From the NCBI GenBank assembly GCA_026936335.1, contig JAPMXV010000052.1, positions 434,001 through 498,000 on the forward strand: 64,000 bases of DNA. Direction: 5' to 3'. Positions within the stretch are counted from its first letter, which is position 1; each line of letters starts with the position of its first letter. The notes below the pieces were generated by a model. That model ran no database searches, was not told where the DNA came from, and worked only from the letters and a program-made list of their open reading frames with translations. This document shows, piece by piece, positions 10,482 to 20,119 of this stretch. The DNA is from Mantamonas sphyraenae. Lineage: Eukaryota > CRuMs > Mantamonadidae. Both the position numbers and the translations under genes were made by a program.

Positions 10482-11072
10482 ATGTCCACTTCCGAGCGCT
10501 TCACCGTCTACTTTGACATCAGCATCAACAAGAAGCATGCTGGACGCATCGAGTTTGAGCTGTTCAACGACGTGACGCCCAAGACGGCCGAAAACTTCCG
10601 CGCCCTCTGCACGGGCGAGAAGGGCCGCGGCAATTCGGGCAAACCGCTGCACTACAAGGGCAGCATCTTCCACCGCGTCATTCCCAACTTTATGCTCCAG
10701 GGCGGTGACTTCACCAACTTCAATGGCACCGGCGGTGAGTCCATCTACGGCAACAAGTTTGAGGACGAAAACTTTGAGCTGCAGCACGACAAACCCTTCC
10801 TCTTGTCCATGGCCAACGCAGGTCCCAACACCAATGGCAGCCAGTTCTTCATCACCACCGTGAAAACCGGCTGGCTCGACGGCAAGCATGTTGTGTTTGG
10901 CCGTGTCACCGAGGGCACGGAGCTCGTCAAGACCATCGAGGGACTGGGTTCCCAGTCGGGCAGGACGTCTGCTACCATCACCATCACAGGCTGCGGCGAG
11001 CTCAAGGATGCCCCCAAGGAGCCTGAAGTCACCTACACGGGCCAGGACAGCGGGGGCTGCCTCATCCTTTGA
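10482..11072 (+). CDS. Cyclophilin-type peptidyl-prolyl isomerase with C-terminal CLIL box
   Basis: 196 aa. The full cyclophilin fold is visible: [50 protein letters not shown] (catalytic Arg), [16 protein letters not shown] and [11 protein letters not shown], with the Trp usually linked to cyclosporin binding. After the domain a short acidic linker ends in SGGCLIL. A Cys four residues from the end followed by two aliphatic residues and Leu is a CaaX-type geranylgeranylation signal, unusual for a cyclophilin. The ATG at 10482 gives the expected N-terminus ([12 protein letters not shown]); the frame is open upstream without homology. The gene converges with the next one, stops 42 bp apart. Confidence 0.95.
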   Translation: MSTSERFTVYFDISINKKHAGRIEFELFNDVTPKTAENFRALCTGEKGRGNSGKPLHYKGSIFHRVIPNFMLQGGDFTNFNGTGGESIYGNKFEDENFELQHDKPFLLSMANAGPNTNGSQFFITTVKTGWLDGKHVVFGRVTEGTELVKTIEGLGSQSGRTSATITITGCGELKDAPKEPEVTYTGQDSGGCLIL

Positions 11073-11113
11073 TTGCAACGACATGAACCGTGCCATCCAT
11101 TCCACTTTCTCCT

Positions 11114-12901
11114 TCATCCCATGCGACTGCGCACCCACTCGGGCGTCTCCTGTTGTTGTTTGCCTCCTGCGTCACCCCGCCCATTGAGTGAAGCTCCCAT
11201 CTGCTCGGCTGCGCTTTTGCCTCGCCCGACGCTCAACTGCGACATACGCTTGCGATTGTCCATGCGTGCGCGCACAGCACTCTCCACAGAAGAGGCAGTC
11301 AGCGCTGCGTGGCTGCGTGGTCCGGACGTGGATGACTGCCGTGTGGATGTCGTGACCGCTGCCACCTCGTCGTCTTCCTCGCTTGGGTCATGGTCTCCCT
11401 CTTGTCCCACCGTCTCCCACTGGAACTCGCCCATCGACGCCACACCTCCCTTGTTGGATGTCTCATGTCCCTGGCCTGCCTCGATTGGCGATCCATGCAC
11501 CAGCTTGGCCTGCACCCACCCGTCGTCCTCCCCTCCTTCATCCGCCGCCTCGCCCCCATCCTTTGCCTCTGTCTGCCAGACCTGCTCTTCAGCCCCACGG
11601 GCCTCTGCCTCCTCTTCTTCTTCCTCCTCTGCTGCACTGTCTTCTCCTTCGCCTCCCAGCGAGTCCACCGTCACGTGTTGCTTCACCAACCCGTCCAGCT
11701 CCTCCTCCGTCATGACCTCACCCTCACCAGCCCTCTCTTCCCTCTCTTCTTTAGGCTCCTTTTCCATCATTTGGGCAATTTCATGCGACCCTCGTGCCAT
11801 CTGCTGCTTGAACGACTCGATCTGCCGCGTCACCTCCTTGTTCTGCGCCAGCACGTCTCCCAAGAACTCCCTGTCTCCGTACTGCTTCTCCTTGGAGACA
11901 TTCCACTGCTCGCGAAGTGTCCTGCTCCGTTCTGCACTCCGTTTCTGCAGCTCCGCCACCACAGGGTCCACCCGTCCGCCTCCGTTCCGCTCGCGCAGCC
12001 TTCGCTCGTCCATGGTCTCCTTGTGAGGCGTCCTGCTGGACACACCTGCGTCTGGTGTGCGTTCGCCCAGTTTCTTGTCGTCGTACTCTCTTGCAAGCTT
12101 GAGCGTGGCCACGATTTCGTGCAAGTCGCCCAATTCCCGCGTCACCGCAAGCAGCTGCTCCACCACCGCTTCCTTCTCGTCTTTCATCTTGCTCACAATC
12201 CCCTGCGCTATTTTGTACTGCTCTCTGTACTTCACTGCCCGTTTGTGTTTCTGCCGAGCCACCTTCTTCGCCTCTTCCAGCGCCGCCTCCAGCTTGCGTG
12301 TCCGTTGGCCCGCGTTCTCTTCCGCCTCCGTGTCCATCGCCTGCATTTGCGCACGCATTGCCTCCATGAAGCTGCGCTGCTCCGCACACTTTTCCTCCAA
12401 CCTCTCAATGTCTGCATCCTTCACACCCATCTGCCGCTCCGCATCGGCCAACGCCGCCTGCTGCCGCTGCACCAGCTCGTACAGCGACTCCCTCTCCCGC
12501 TCGCTGTCTTGGAGCTCCTGCGTGCACCCTTCAATCAGGTCCTGCTGTTCCGAAATCAGCTCTTGCATGTCCTCACGCTCCTGCTCCCATGCCTGCGCCT
12601 CCACAGCGTGCTCTTGTCGAAGCCGCTCCATCTGCTTCCGCGTCGCCTCCAGCGTGTTCACAACCTCCTTCTGAACATCCAACCGCATTTGGCTGGCATT
12701 CAACCGTTTTCGCATTCCATTGTCGTCCATTCCCCGTCCTGCAGACTCGATCGGGCGAAACTGCGGCATGTCAGCCGACGACGACATTGTCGACGACGTG
12801 CCCGCAAATCCGCCCTGCGGGCTGTGAGACGCTGCCCCAGCCATGCTGTTGTCATTCATGTTGCTTACATGAGGTGGCGCGCGAAAGTCGCGAAAGTCCA
12901 T
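11114..12901 (-). CDS. Coiled-coil protein of unknown function
   Basis: A single exon of 595 aa starting at the ATG at 12901. Residues ~1-60 are Gly/Ser/Pro-rich, residues ~65-290 form a long coiled coil (RLDVQKEVVNTLEATRKQ onwards) and ~310-380 a second one. The C-terminal third is acidic and disordered with a poly-Glu stretch near residue 430. I do not recognise a family; it could be a centrosomal, basal-body or cytoskeletal protein. The plus-strand open frames covering this gene are its Leu-rich antisense shadows. Confidence 0.75.
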   Translation of the reverse strand: MDFRDFRAPPHVSNMNDNSMAGAASHSPQGGFAGTSSTMSSSADMPQFRPIESAGRGMDDNGMRKRLNASQMRLDVQKEVVNTLEATRKQMERLRQEHAVEAQAWEQEREDMQELISEQQDLIEGCTQELQDSERERESLYELVQRQQAALADAERQMGVKDADIERLEEKCAEQRSFMEAMRAQMQAMDTEAEENAGQRTRKLEAALEEAKKVARQKHKRAVKYREQYKIAQGIVSKMKDEKEAVVEQLLAVTRELGDLHEIVATLKLAREYDDKKLGERTPDAGVSSRTPHKETMDERRLRERNGGGRVDPVVAELQKRSAERSRTLREQWNVSKEKQYGDREFLGDVLAQNKEVTRQIESFKQQMARGSHEIAQMMEKEPKEEREERAGEGEVMTEEELDGLVKQHVTVDSLGGEGEDSAAEEEEEEEAEARGAEEQVWQTEAKDGGEAADEGGEDDGWVQAKLVHGSPIEAGQGHETSNKGGVASMGEFQWETVGQEGDHDPSEEDDEVAAVTTSTRQSSTSGPRSHAALTASSVESAVRARMDNRKRMSQLSVGRGKSAAEQMGASLNGRGDAGGKQQQETPEWVRSRMG

Positions 12902-12999
12902 TTGATTGGCACACCCCGTTGATTTGACTCGGCCCCCCGCTCTCGCCGCTCCTCAACCCTCCCCCCCCCTCCCCCAAACCTAACCTTCCGCTCTGTCCA

Positions 13000-14277
13000 T
13001 CACCTGCTCTCCTCCGCTTTGCCGGGAATGTGCACCTCTGCTGCGCTGAACGACTCGACGTGATCCGAGGCACCCTTGTTCCGCTCCCGGTAGCTGCTCG
13101 AACGCAGCCACAGGATCAGATTATACCTTTCGCCCTCTTCGATGCCCAGCGCACCGTGGCGGTGCTTGCCTCTGTGCATAAGGGCCTTGTAGCGCACGTG
13201 TTCCCAGTCCAGGTTGTACTTTTCGTCGTTGCCGTCGGCCAGACCCCGCACTCCACGAAAGTACAGATTGCCACCACGAAACTCCTTGCCCAGGCACACA
13301 TTGAACGTCACTTCTGCGTCATCCACATGAAAGTCCAAATCCTTGTCCTCCTCCAACTTGTACTGGACGGTGAAAACGTGATGGCTGTCCAGCTCCGCTC
13401 CGCCACAGTCCTCAAACGCCACCCCTGTCACCACGCCCAAGTAGTCCTCACGCAGCGTGGTGAAGAATGGCGTGAACCCAATCTCGTCCAGGATGCAACC
13501 GTAGTTGTTCATGGAGTTTGGTCGGTTGATGTGCAGGCCTGATGCCTGGAAGTGGTCCACCTCTTCAATCAGGCGTGTGCAAAAGTCCTCCGTAAACAGA
13601 GGCAATGTGTACACATCTGCACTCTCACTGGTCAGAAGCGACCACACAGCCTCGCTCCTGCCGTCCCGCACCGCTTCCAGGAATTCTGCGTCCAGGAACG
13701 ACTCGTCAAACACGTACAAATCCTCATGCAGACGCTTGTAATGCGCCTCCACATACGCAAGGTATTCCTCGCGCATCTGGGCGTCCAGGCGCAGTCGTTG
13801 TTTCTCCGTCATCCGCTCAGCCACCGCGTGTCGCTGGCCGTGGCTCAATAGCCTAAAATCCTCCAGGGTCAGCGAGTCCAAATCCAGCTCATCCAGCTCC
13901 TTTGCTTGCTGCTTCTCAATCTGTGCACGCAGCTCCTCATTCCGCTTTCGTGCAAACGCGTTGTCAATCAGCCGAAACTGCGAGTGTCCTGCCAGCAGTT
14001 GGCCATCCGCATGCCTCTGCACCGCGTGAACCCATACCCAGACCCACAAGTTGATTCGTGTGCACGTGTGCAAGTCGTCCCGAACCCCGTGTCAGCTTCT
14101 GCCTGCCTTCCGTCCAGCTCTGCCCAACCTGTTCTCGGAAAAACCGCCGATCTTCCACCCACGCACCATGTTGAAGCACTGTTCACACAAATCCATCTCG
14201 CATTCTGCACAGTGAACAAGCACAATGGCGTCGCCACACGCCAAGCACACCGAATCTGCAACTGCAGTCGATGACAT
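13000..14277 (-). CDS. OGFOD2: OGFOD2-like 2-oxoglutarate/Fe(II) dioxygenase with N-terminal zinc finger (2 exons)
   Basis: 375 aa. Exon 1 (14277-14167) reads MSSTAVADSVCLACGDAI, then HCAECEMDLCEQCFNM. Exon 2 (14016-13000) continues RHADGQLLAGHSQF, completing a Cys/His cluster like a B-box zinc finger. The intron (14017-14166, phase 0) falls inside the finger. The dioxygenase part matches OGFOD2: NRPNSMNNYGCIL, DSHHVFTVQY, the iron ligands in DLDFHVDDAEVTFNV (HxD), the distal His in HRGKHRHGALGI and the 2-oxoglutarate Arg near GERYNLILWLR. The substrate is unknown in any species. Human OGFOD2, as I remember it, has a different N-terminus. Confidence 0.85.
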
Positions 14278-14364
14278 TCGCCCCAAGTGATTTTGCTGGC
14301 GGCCACATCGCATCTCGCAAGCACAACCCTCCATTCCTGTTCCCCTCTTCGCATTCTACACCGC

Positions 14365-16290
14365 TCACAAGTCCTTCACACCCAGCCTGTCCAGCTGCCT
14401 GCTGGCATACTCAAACTCGGCCTGCAGCTCCTCCCACAGCGTTTCCATCAACTCCTTTTCCTGCTGCGTCTTCTTTGCAATCTCGTACTCTTCCAGGTTC
14501 TCCTTGCGCAACTTCTGCTTACATGCCAGCCTGAACGTCCTCTGCTCCTCCTCGTCGTTGCTCAGTGCACGGTAGCGAAGAAAGTCAAACACGCGCTCCA
14601 CCTGCTTCTTGCTGATGCGCAGCTGTTTGGCCATACTTGCGCACAGTTCCTTGCTCAAATCCCCCTCTTGCACATCTTTAGCGCTCAAGGCCCCGCTCTT
14701 GGCGCACAAGTGTGCGTCAAATCCCAAGCGCACACGACGCAACGCCGGCGACGGAGCCTCCACAACGAGCTCCACAGCCTTGTCCTCCGCCAGCATGTCT
14801 TCGTAAATGCTCTTCAACAGCTCATTGCCGTGTCCCTGCCTCTGGAAAGGCGGCAGTACAAGGATCTGGCTGAGTCGGTGGCGCTCGTTCTCCGGGTACA
14901 CCCAGAAGCGGTACACCGTCGCATATCCGACAAAACACAGCTCGCCGGCGGTAGTGCGACGGAAACTGAGCGTAGGGATCACGTATGCGAGAGACAGCGG
15001 GTCAATGGGTGTCAGCGGTGCAGTGTTCAACAACAAAAACGCTCTTCACGAGAGGCAAACTCACATCAAGTACAGCACCCAGCGCTCGTCTGCATCGTCG
15101 ATGTACGACGCCTCGTCCACGAAAAAGAGCAGGAAGAAGCGGGCACGATCGTGGTATGCTCGTGCGTCTTCGTTGTTGGCCAGATCACATCTGTAAAACT
15201 CAAACGTCCCGTCGTCGCGGGTGTACTCCTTGATCTTCTCGCCCATGTCTGATGGGTTGATGGTGTTCTTGTCGTCTTGCATTTTACCCAGCAGTGCTTC
15301 GGTGCTCTGCACGTGGTGAGGGAACGCTCCGCAGACGATTTCGTGTACGTCGTCGGGCGTTTGTTCCACGTCGTCTTCCTCTGTTCCCATGTCCATGCTC
15401 ATGTCCTGGTGTGCCAGGCGCGAGAAGGCTTGTGCTGCCTCGCTGCCTCCCTCCACCTTGTCTTCGTACGTAAACTCAAAGGAAAAGTCCAGCGTATCAC
15501 CCAGGATCCGCACTTTGATCTCGGGCTCAGAGTACCCGTATACGCGCTCTCTGTCTCCAAAGTGCTGGTGCGTAAACTCGGGATGGAACACAAATGGGTC
15601 TTGCGCCTCCTCAGACGTCTCGTCCTCCGCCTCCGCCGCCTCCTCGCCAAGTTGCTTCTTGAGATCGTCCTCGCTTGTCACTGGATCCACCAGTCCCCGG
15701 TAGCGACAGAAACCAGGCAGGTGTCAGCTTCATGTGCACAATCACTCCCAAACATCCTTTCCAACCGCCCGACGGCGCGCATGGGCAATTTGCGCGCGTT
15801 TTTCCCGCGCAAAACACAACACCACGCGCTCTGTCTTACCTAGCTGCATGACGATGCGGTCGTTGATGTAAACGTTGTACGGGTCGTCCTCCTCGCCGTC
15901 TTCACCCATCTCCTCCGCCTCCCACAGCTGTCGAGCCATGTAGCCGGCAGGATCTTGCTGCTGCTCGAGTGCATCTTGCAGCAACTGACCCATGCGGCTA
16001 TCCCCCAACCTTTCCTGCAACGCAGCCACAAGAGCCGCTTCGTTGTCGCCGCCCACTTCCGCAGACAATCCTGCAGACAGTGAATCCATGAGCGAGCTGC
16101 GCATCAGCGCAGCAGCGCTGCTTCCTGCGTCTTCCGCTGGCGGCAGTCGCTCCACGGTTTCCACTTTCACTTCCTCTGCGAATCGCACACCCCCTTTGGG
16201 GCGCTCTTGTCCCTGTGACTCTTCCTCGTCTCGGTCTGCCCGCATGCGCTCGGCATCTCGCTTCTTGGCTTTGGCCAGGGCTTTGTCCAT
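14365..16290 (-). CDS. HAT1: Histone acetyltransferase type B catalytic subunit HAT1 (3 exons)
   Basis: Exons 16290-15840, 15680-15065 and 14965-14365; introns in phases 1 and 2 join to a 555-aa protein. The N-terminal HAT1 domain (FHPEFTHQHFGDRERVYGY) is followed by the GNAT core: DERWVLYLIFRRTTAGEL across the second splice, VGYATVYRFWVYP and SQILVLPPFQRQGHG, the acetyl-CoA-binding Q/R-x-x-G-x-G loop. It then has the helical C-terminal region. HAT1 acetylates newly made histone H4 at K5 and K12 with RbAp46/48. About 150 extra residues precede the conserved domain: Lys/Arg/Glu-rich, then Ala-rich (start MDKALAKAKKRDAERMR). The open frame extends to a GTG at 16308; the ATG at 16290 is preferred. 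Confidence 0.9.
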
Positions 16291-16394
16291 CTTTGTGATG
16301 CCGTGCACGAGCTAGCGCAGCACAGATCACATGTGTACACCTGAAAGAGAATGTGCAGGGGTGCGCGAGTGTCTTCATTGCCAACTGTCGCTCA

Positions 16395-19300
16395 TCACCA
16401 CAGCCGCAGGCCCTTGAACGAGCTGAGCACATCAGACAGAAACTCGACCGTCGAGTTCTCGCCCGACTGGTTGCTGCCTTGCATGGGCGAGCGGAGCGAC
16501 GAATCTGCTGTCGCGTACGACTCGTCTTCGCCGTCCGAGTCTGCAGCTTCCATCAGCTCGCTGTCCGTGGTGTGGTCCAAGTATTCCTTCAGAGCACCCA
16601 CCTCTTCCGTGGGTGCAAGTTCAATCTTCAGCACGGGCTTCAGTTTGGTCTTGACAAAGCGTGTCCAGCGTCCACGCGTCGTCTCCCGCACAGTCTGCCC
16701 AATCAGCGGTTCCCGCCGGGAGCTCATCAGCACGCAGTTGCCCATACGCACCAGATGACCGTAGTAGCCTGCCATCTCCACTGTGCCCTTCTTCTTGCTG
16801 TTCTTCAGGTTATAAATGCCTTTCCATGGCCGGCTCGTCTCTTCAAAGTAGTATCGCGGCGATGCCATTTGGGCCGTCATCATCGACGACGTGTCACTTG
16901 CGCTGTCGTCCACGTCCCCATCGACGTCGTGGCCACTCATGTCAAAGTCGAGCACGGGCACATGCTCGGTCGTTGTTGACGGACCACTGCTCGTGCTGGT
17001 GGTTGTCGTCGTCGTCGTGGATGCCGGAGGATCCAACAGCGAACTATCGTCCAAACTCGCTGGACTGTCCAGCATGTCTTCTGTGCCCGCCGACGATGCC
17101 ACATGCTTCGCCGCAAACGGATGAGGAGTACGCGGATGCAGTGCATCCATGTCCTTGGGCTCTGAGCGAGCCACGGGCGAGTCAAACTCGCTGCCCTGCG
17201 ACGAGGCAGTGGCATTGGGAGAACTCGTCACTCGCTCCTGCGTTGCATTCTCAACCTGCGCCAGCACCTCGTCGCTGCCTGTGGGCGCCATGTGCCATTC
17301 CTCGTCGTCGTCACTGTCGCTTTCCTCGTGTGTGTGTTCGCGACGCAGTCGTACGCGTGCAGCCGCAGCCTGTTCTGCACTGATCACCTGGCCCTCGCCA
17401 ATTTCAAATGCATCCAGGATGCGTTGCACGAGGCCACTCTGTGTGACCAGATGCAGCTTCAGCGGCAAGCAACATCCGGCCAGGATCACCTCGACAAGGT
17501 GGAACACCTTGTCGTGCAGCACATTGTTCCACGGGTGCGCAAAGAACACTTCCACACACTCTTTCAGGATGTTGGAAGACACAATGGCCTCCTCGTACTC
17601 CCGGTACTCGGCCAGCACCATGTTTGTCAGCAGCTCGATCACCAACAGCCGCGATGACCCCAAGGTGGGTCCACGGCGCCCACGGCTCCCCTGTACACTC
17701 TTGCCCTTTGCAGGTTGCTGGCGCAACAGTTCCGCAAAGTCGTCCATGCGTCGAGCCAGGCAACGCACCACTCCGGGCACCCTGTTCTCTTCGTCGCCGC
17801 TTGCGCCATTGCCAGCACCGCCGCTTCCATAGCCTGTGCTAAACTCGTCATCTCCGCTACTGCCGTAATCTACAAGTTGGCGCGGCGCAGGGTTCTGTTC
17901 GTTGGCCACGATGCGAGAGAGGAGACGCAAGGCACTCTTGGTGGGCAGCATGCCAAAGTCGCCGCGCTCGATTTGAGCTTCCTCCTTCGCCGAGCGAAGC
18001 CGTTGCATGCTGGGGTTGAAGAAGCACACGTGGTCAATGAGCTGATCGATGGTAAACTCGTCCGACAACGAGGGCACCAGGGAGGACACCGTGCGCTGGC
18101 GGCCAGAGTTGGGTGCTTGCAGCTTCTTCAGAAAGTTTGGCTGATTGCCACGGTCCTCCGGGTCCAGTACATGGTTCAGCACCTGCATGAGGGATGCAAT
18201 GGCTGCCTCTTGTTGAGCCTGAGTCAGGAGCGGGTGCAGCTGGGACACGAGCAGAGGCAGCAGATTCACGCTACCAAACCACGCCGACAACTTGTCTGTG
18301 TTGAAGTGGCCCATCACTGCACGCAGGATCTCCCCAAAGATCTCGTTAAGTTCACCGTAGTTTCCCAGCAGCATCACCATCTGCGCCACGTTCTGGTTGT
18401 GCACGGCGAGGTAAGAGGCAATTGTGCTCACGGACGTGCGCCGCAGCAGGATGCGCATCACGTAACAAAAGTAGTGGCGCAGGGCATCGGCGTCGTATGC
18501 ATAGCCTTCGGGCAGAAACGGCAGCGAGGAATAGGACAGGCCCATGCTGTGCGGCTTCCTCTTGCGTTTCTTCTTCTTGTCGCTGCCCACAGTGGAGGAT
18601 GAGGAGGATGAGGAGGAGGAAGAAGAAGAGGAAGAGGAGGAAGAGGACGACGTATCGCCCTTGACCTTTGCCCCGTCTTCGTCCTGGCTGTCGTCGCCGT
18701 CGCGCAACTGCTGAACCTCTTCGATTGTCAACTGCGGTTCGAGCATGCCAAACAGTCGTTGCAACAGCCATGTGTTCTTTACAATCACCAGCGCCACCTT
18801 TGTGCCGATGCTGGCGTTGAACACTTCATATGCAAATCCGCAGTACTTCTCCTTGTCCGCTTCCAGAAACGAGCCAAGGAAGTGTTGGTACGTCCACTTG
18901 AGCTCTGCGTCGTCCTCTTCTCCGCCACTGCGTCCACTGTTCCCTCCACCAAGCAAAGCGTCTCGAGAATCGCTAAACGTCCGCTGGATTCCACTGAGCA
19001 GCTTTGCGCCTGGGCTATCCACGCGGTTCTTGCCGCTGCTCTCGACGCCGCCGCTGCTTGCCTTTGCCGGTGTGCCTGTGTTTACAGAGAGGGTGTATGG
19101 TGTGTGTGCGTGCGTATGCATGGGCGTCGTGTGCACATATGTGCGCCATGTTGCGGATTCGATGTCAACGTGGTTCGTTTTGGCGTCAGCGTTGTGTGAG
19201 TGTGCGAGTGGGAGAGGGCTGCCGCAAGGGCGCGCCATTGCAGCTCGTTGCACGTGCACCTGCGCCACACGCAGCTGTCTGTCGCCCATGCCGCGCATCT

Positions 19301-19855
19301 GCACAGCATGGTATGTACACGGCCGAGCAGCAAAGGCGCATGCTGGCACATGCACACCGCGATGTGGCCACGTGCCCGCCTCTTGCGCTTGCCGCCAGAA
19401 ATGGGGCGGTGGAACTTCGCCTCGAACCGGTTGGGAAAAAACTCACCGTGCGCCTCAGTCGTTGCTGCAGATCCGGGTCCCTCGGCGCTACCCTTGTCAC
19501 CATCGCCATTACTACTCGTGGCATCGTTGACGTCTCCCTGCTGATGGCCCGCTTCCTCGCGCTGGGGCTTTGGGCTCGCCGCCCGCGCAGGACCGGCTGT
19601 TGCGCCGGGCAGCTTGACCACGTTGCCAAGCAGCAGCAGCTCAAACAGCTCTGCAACAGTCTGTGGCTGCACCAGGAAGTTGACCAGTGCCTTTTGCTTG
19701 CCCTGGTCACACGTGATCAGCAGCTCCTGGTCCACGTCCCAGTCGATCAACGTTTTCAGCGTGGTCCGCTCCCGTCCGGCTTCCTCCGCCACACTCTGGT
19801 TTGTCAGTGCCAGGAGCTCCTCCAGCTCTACGATGCTGCCGCCCTGAGTTTGCAT
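16395..19855 (-). CDS. PPP6R: PP6 regulatory subunit, SAPS domain protein (2 or more exons)
   Basis: About 1,029 aa from exons 19855-19447 and 19075-16395, joined in phase 1 across a 371-nt intron. The first exon reads VELEELLALTNQSVAEEAG, QGKQKALVNFLVQPQTV and ELFELLLLGNV, matching the start of SAPS proteins that bind the PP6/Sit4 phosphatase. A ~90-residue disordered insert follows. The second exon continues the helical-repeat SAPS fold: LLQRLFGMLEPQL, LGNYGELNEIFGEILR, LVIELLTNMVLAEY and VLHDKVFHLVEVIL. The C-terminal third is disordered with Ser/Thr runs, then a final conserved block (GYYGHLVRMGNCVLM). The start at 19855 is tentative; an in-frame ATG at 19924 abuts the right side of a transposon end, so the original 5' end may have been altered. 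Confidence 0.85.
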
Positions 19856-19925
19856 GTGTGGGCAACGTCCGGCTGCGAGCGAGGATTCCTTGGGGTGTGG
19901 GCGCGAGCGCCGGGGAAGCCACATA

Positions 19926-19947
19926 CAGACTGTTCGGTTCAAGTTGA
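19926..19947 (+). repeat. Left terminal inverted repeat
   Basis: 22 bp: outer half CAGACTGTTCGG, inner half TTCAAGTTGA, preceded by TA at 19924-19925. Reverse complement of the right repeat with two differences. Confidence 0.85.
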
Positions 19948-20119
19948 CCCTCGCGCCGCAAACCCAGTTGCCAATGCACTTCCCATTCTGAAGTTTGTTC
20001 ATCCACATTGGCACGGCTTGTGTCCCGAAGCTGTGCTCGTTTGGTACTTGGCCCGTCCCATAGCCTGTAGGTGGAGGATGGCCAAAAGCTGCGCCGCGCT
20101 GGGCAAGCAAACGCACAAA

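Noticed and set aside
11390-12922. 510-codon plus-strand open frame
   Set aside because: It is the Leu-rich antisense of the coiled-coil gene on the minus strand; no motif or homology.
19004-20119. Long plus-strand frame leading into the giant nuclease region
   Set aside because: Up to 19920 it is antisense to PP6R exons; only the part from ATG 20120 has plausible coding content and is used as the possible first exon.
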